A stretch of 23,969 nucleotides of DNA from NCBI GenBank assembly GCA_036502295.1, contig DASXYU010000014.1, positions 1-23,969 of the forward strand, read 5' to 3'. Position 1 is the first letter of the stretch. Every line of letters starts with the position of its first letter. Source of the DNA: DASXYU01 sp036502295. GTDB lineage: Bacteria > Actinomycetota > Actinomycetes > Mycobacteriales > Jatrophihabitantaceae. The notes beneath the pieces were generated by a model. That model was not told where the DNA came from. It saw only the letters and a list, made by a program, of their open reading frames with translations, and did not search any database. The position numbers and the translations under genes were made by a program. Positions 20,923-23,969 of the stretch are shown here, piece after piece.

Positions 20923-21882
20923 TTGACCACTTGGCAGGACGAGGTTCGGCAGCTCGCCGCAGAGCGCGACGCCGTCGTCCTCGCGCACAACTACCAGCTT
21001 CCCGAGATCCAGGACGTCGCCCACCACGTCGGTGACTCCCTCGCCCTCTCGCGGATTGCCGCGAACACCGACGCATCGACGATCGTCTTCTGTGGCGTGC
21101 ACTTCATGGCCGAGTCGGCCAAGCTGCTCAGCCCCGACAAGACCGTCCTCATCCCCACCGCCGCGGCCGGCTGCTCGCTCGCCGACACCATCGACGCCGA
21201 CCAGCTGCGCGAGTGGAAGGCGGCCAACCCCGACGCGGCCGTCGTCGCCTACGTCAACACCACCGCGGCGGTGAAGGCCGAGGCCGACATCTGCTGCACC
21301 AGCTCCAACGCGGTGGAGGTCGTCGCCTCCATCCCGACCGACCGACCCGTCCTCTTCCTCCCCGACCAGTTCCTCGGCGCGCACGTGAAGCGCCAGACCG
21401 GTCGCGACAACATCCAGATCTGGCTCGGCGAGTGCCACGTGCACGCCGGCATCACCCCTGACGACGTGCGCCGCCAGGTCGCCGCGCACCCCGACGCCGA
21501 GCTGATGGTGCACCCGGAGTGCGGCTGCGCGAACTCGACCATCTGGCTCGCCGGCGAGGGCGTGCTGCCTGCCGATCGGACACACATCCTCTCCACCGGC
21601 GGCATGGTCGACGCAGCGAAGAAGACCTCGTCGAGGACGGTGCTGGTCGCCACCGAGATCGGGATGCTGCACCAGCTGCGCAAGGTCAACGACCACACCG
21701 ACTTCCTGCCGATGAACCCGCAGGCGAGCTGCCGCTACATGAAGATGATCACGCCCGAGCTGTTGCTGCGCTGCCTGCGCGAAGGACGCGACGTGGTGGA
21801 CGTGCCGGCAGATGTCGCCGAGAAGGCGCGGGCGTCGGTCGAGAAGATGATCGCGATCGGCCAGCCCGGAGGTGGCGAATGA
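20923..21882 (+). CDS. nadA: Quinolinate synthase (NadA)
   Basis: 319 aa cytoplasmic 4Fe-4S enzyme that condenses iminoaspartate with dihydroxyacetone phosphate to quinolinate. It opens with VVLAHNYQLPEIQDVAHHVGDSL. The three cluster cysteines are Cys84 (AAAGCSLAD), Cys200 (VHPECGC) and Cys270 (NPQASCRYMKM). The substrate-binding segments VAYVNTTAAVKAEADICCTSSNA and FLPDQFLGAHV are intact. TTG 20923 has GGAG 6 nt upstream and begins at the conserved N-terminus; the longer frame from 20869 crosses the promoter. First gene of nadABC, expected to be repressed by the divergent NrtR. Confidence 0.96.
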   Translation: MTTWQDEVRQLAAERDAVVLAHNYQLPEIQDVAHHVGDSLALSRIAANTDASTIVFCGVHFMAESAKLLSPDKTVLIPTAAAGCSLADTIDADQLREWKAANPDAAVVAYVNTTAAVKAEADICCTSSNAVEVVASIPTDRPVLFLPDQFLGAHVKRQTGRDNIQIWLGECHVHAGITPDDVRRQVAAHPDAELMVHPECGCANSTIWLAGEGVLPADRTHILSTGGMVDAAKKTSSRTVLVATEIGMLHQLRKVNDHTDFLPMNPQASCRYMKMITPELLLRCLREGRDVVDVPADVAEKARASVEKMIAIGQPGGGE

Positions 21883-21954
21883 CCTTGGCAGACCACCGTC
21901 TGGCTTCGCTTCGTGGTTGTGTGGCGTCGCCGGCTCACCGATGCGAGGTGTCGG

Positions 21955-23469
21955 ATGAGTAGAACCACTGACGTTGTCGTCCTGGGGGCCGGTGTTGCCG
22001 GACTCTCCACTGCTCTCGGACTCGCCGCCACACGCGGCGTCCTCGTCCTCGATGCGGGGGCGGGAAGTACGCCGTGGGCGCAGGGTGGCATCGCCACCGC
22101 CTTCGGCGCCGACGACCCGCAGGCACACGCGGCCGACACCATGATCGCGGGTGCCGGCGCCTGCGACGCCGACGCCGTGCGAGTGCTCGTCGAGGAAGGG
22201 CCGCAGCGCGTCGCCGAACTCATCGCCCTTGGTGGTCGCCTCGACCACACCGCAAACGGTGAGTTTGCGAGGACGCTGGAGGGCGGGCATCACTTCGCGC
22301 GGATCGTCCACGCCGGCGGAGACGCCACCGGCGCTGAGGTGGCACGGGCACTGCGGGCAGCCGCGGTTGCGGCCGGAGTAGAGATCATCGCGACGAGCGC
22401 GAGCGGATTGCTGCGCGCAAGCGACGGCACGGTCACCGGCGTCCTCACCATCGACGGCGAGCGGATCGGGGCGCGGGCGGTCGTCCTCGCCACCGGCGGG
22501 CTCGGCTACGTCTATCGCGCCAGCACCAACCCCGCCGTGGTACGCGGCGACGGGCTGGCACTCGCATTGCGGGCCGGTGCCGCGTTGATGGACATGGAGT
22601 TCGTGCAGTTCCACCCCACCGCGCTCTTCACCGGCGCGCCTGGAGAAATCCAGGAGGGACAGCTGCCGCTCGTCTCCGAGGCGGTGCGGGGTGCCGGGGC
22701 CGTCCTCGTCGATGCTGCCGGCAACCGGATCATGGCGGGACGGCATCCACTGGAGGACCTCGCGCCGCGCGACATCGTGGCGCGCGAGATCGACGCGGTG
22801 ATGACCCGTGACGGTGCAAGCCACGTCTTTCTCGATGCGCGTTCGGTCGGCGACTTCGCCCGACGTTTTCCGACGGTGGCAGCGGCCTGCGCCCAGATCG
22901 GAGTCGATCCTGCGACGCAGCCGATCCCGGTGGCTCCGGCTGAGCACTTCCTCTGCGGCGGGGTGCGTGTTGATCACCGCGGCGCCACCGATGTCCCGGG
23001 GTTGTATGCGGTCGGCGAGGTGGCGGCGACGGGCGTGCACGGCGCCAACCGCCTCGCGTCGAACTCGCTGCTCGAAGGCATGGTCTTCGGCCGTCGCCTC
23101 GCGGCCGAGCTCACGCTGCAGCTGCCCTTCGACACGGCTTCGCCTACTCAGGAACCGCAGGCCGTCGCGCTTGGTGAGGACGAGGATCCGCAGGCGGTGC
23201 GCGCGATCATGACCCGCTACGCCGGGATCCGTCGCGAGGGCAACAGCCTCGCTGCTGCCCTCGACCAGTTGGACGAACTGGGGGAGGGCCCACTCGCGAC
23301 GGTCGCCCGCGCGGTGGTCGCCTCCGCCGCCGAGCGCGCCGAGAGCCGCGGCTGCCACTGGCGCTCCGACTTCGCGCAGACGCTGCCGAATGGCGGGCGC
23401 CACCATGTTGTCGTACGCCTCGACGAGAATGGGCGTCCGGAAGTTGAGAAGACACTGAAGTCTGCATGA
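21955..23469 (+). CDS. nadB: L-aspartate oxidase (NadB)
   Basis: 504 aa FAD enzyme that oxidises L-aspartate to iminoaspartate, the NadA substrate. The FAD dinucleotide fold VVVLGAGVAGLSTA opens the protein. WAQGGIATAF, EFVQFHPTAL, RHPLEDLAPRDIVAREI and GANRLASNSLLEGMVFG are family motifs of the succinate dehydrogenase/fumarate reductase flavoprotein group, of which NadB lacks the iron-sulfur partner. The C-terminal helical domain ends at SA. ATG 21955 has GAGGTG 5-6 nt upstream; the extension to 21913 lacks conservation. A 72-bp spacer separates it from nadA, and nadC begins 10 bp after its stop. Confidence 0.96.
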   Translation: MSRTTDVVVLGAGVAGLSTALGLAATRGVLVLDAGAGSTPWAQGGIATAFGADDPQAHAADTMIAGAGACDADAVRVLVEEGPQRVAELIALGGRLDHTANGEFARTLEGGHHFARIVHAGGDATGAEVARALRAAAVAAGVEIIATSASGLLRASDGTVTGVLTIDGERIGARAVVLATGGLGYVYRASTNPAVVRGDGLALALRAGAALMDMEFVQFHPTALFTGAPGEIQEGQLPLVSEAVRGAGAVLVDAAGNRIMAGRHPLEDLAPRDIVAREIDAVMTRDGASHVFLDARSVGDFARRFPTVAAACAQIGVDPATQPIPVAPAEHFLCGGVRVDHRGATDVPGLYAVGEVAATGVHGANRLASNSLLEGMVFGRRLAAELTLQLPFDTASPTQEPQAVALGEDEDPQAVRAIMTRYAGIRREGNSLAAALDQLDELGEGPLATVARAVVASAAERAESRGCHWRSDFAQTLPNGGRHHVVVRLDENGRPEVEKTLKSA

Positions 23470-23479
23470 GGGAGTTCGC

Positions 23480-23969
23480 GTGAGCCTGTCGCCGGCGGTC
23501 GCCGACGCACTCCGATCGGCGCAGCTCGATCCGGACCAGGTCGAGCACCTCATCCGGGCCACGCTCGCCGAAGACCTCGGCCTCGCCGGAGACATCACCT
23601 CAGCGGCGACCGTGCCGGACGATGCCGTCCTGGTCTGTGACTACGTCAGCCGTGCCGAGGGCGTAGCCGCGGGGATTCCCGTCCTTGCCGCGGTTGCCGA
23701 CATCGCGCTGCCTGACGGAACCTTCACAGCGTTCGTCACCGACGGCGAGCCGCTTGCACCCGGCACGGCGCTGGCGCGGGTCGAGGGCAACGCCCGCGAG
23801 ATCCTCGCGCTGGAGCGGACCTCACTGAACCTTGTCGGGCATCTCTGCGGCATCGCATCACTGACCCGGAGTTGGGTCGATGCGGTGACGGGGACGAAGG
23901 CGAAGATCCGCGACACCCGCAAGACGATGCCGCTGCTGCGCGAGCTGGAGAAGTACGCGGTGCGCTGCG
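23480..23969 (+). CDS. nadC: Quinolinate phosphoribosyltransferase (NadC), 3'-truncated by window edge
   Basis: Converts quinolinate and PRPP to nicotinate mononucleotide. GTG 23480 follows GAGGGAG with a 5-nt spacer, 10 bp after the nadB stop. I translated the frame to the right edge (163 complete codons) without a stop. Family features are AEDLGLAGDITSAATV (N-terminal domain), LALERTSLNLVGHLCGIASLT, and the phosphate-binding segment KIRDTRKTMPLLRELEKYAV. The usual TRKTTPGLR reads TRKTMPLLR here, a small variation. The C-terminal part of the barrel lies outside the window. Completes the aspartate-to-NaMN pathway with NadA and NadB. Confidence 0.95.
   Translation, partial: MSLSPAVADALRSAQLDPDQVEHLIRATLAEDLGLAGDITSAATVPDDAVLVCDYVSRAEGVAAGIPVLAAVADIALPDGTFTAFVTDGEPLAPGTALARVEGNAREILALERTSLNLVGHLCGIASLTRSWVDAVTGTKAKIRDTRKTMPLLRELEKYAVRC

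Noticed and set aside
21879..21962. 27-codon ORF between nadA and nadB (ATGA overlap with nadA, stop overlapping the nadB start)
   Set aside because: The overlap pattern is suggestive, but there is no recognisable product and it is too short to separate from chance in a 72-bp gap.
20917..23598. 893-codon open frame on the minus strand opposite nadA and nadB
   Set aside because: It is antisense to two strongly conserved enzymes, has Arg/His/Asp-rich low-complexity composition and no recognisable domain. It is a G+C-rich shadow frame.

Overview
The window looks like the chromosome of a high-GC Gram-positive bacterium (Actinomycetota). The support is G+C-rich codon use throughout, a WhiB7-type regulator, a UvrD2-type helicase with a C-terminal HRDC domain, an NrtR-nadABC locus, frequent GTG/TTG starts, and an actinobacterial PHO-box-like repeat. 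I cannot place it to genus. No rRNA, tRNA, CRISPR array, transposase or phage gene was seen.

Region 1 (1-7467, + strand) is one tightly packed catabolic operon cut by the left edge. It holds an ABC permease and its ATPase, an amidase-signature enzyme, a maleate isomerase/arylmalonate decarboxylase-fold protein, an NAD-type SDR oxidoreductase, a cytosine-deaminase-like amidohydrolase, and a second amidase fused to a lipocalin-like domain. Every junction overlaps by 1-14 bp. The set suggests uptake, ring opening and stepwise amide hydrolysis of an unidentified nitrogen compound. Two of the enzymes carry non-canonical active-site positions.

Region 2 (7468-10728) holds the UvrD2-like helicase and a three-part HTH / GHKL-ATPase / STAS-like protein. 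The latter is preceded by three related dyads that look like an operator array, and its stop codon lies in a 16-bp tandem repeat.

Region 3 (10729-14134) is a resistance-type locus. A lipoprotein-MFS exporter pair points left. Divergent from it, whiB7 has an AT-rich/-35/-10 promoter, a 78-codon upstream ORF, an intrinsic terminator and a 17-bp competing antiterminator helix, so the complete layout of a ribosome-sensing attenuator can be read from the sequence. A small basic protein follows whiB7.

Region 4 (14080-18796, - strand) holds a secreted phospholipase C behind a PHO box, and efeO-efeB (periplasmic iron-uptake protein and Tat-exported DyP peroxidase) behind a probable leaderless promoter overlapped by a DtxR/IdeR-like box. 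No efeU permease is present.

Region 5 (18824-23969) holds a ThiF/E1-like protein with a Cys4 zinc motif, a 260-bp spacer with a cluster of DnaA-box-like sequences, then nrtR divergent from nadA-nadB-nadC (de novo NAD synthesis from aspartate). nadC runs off the right edge.
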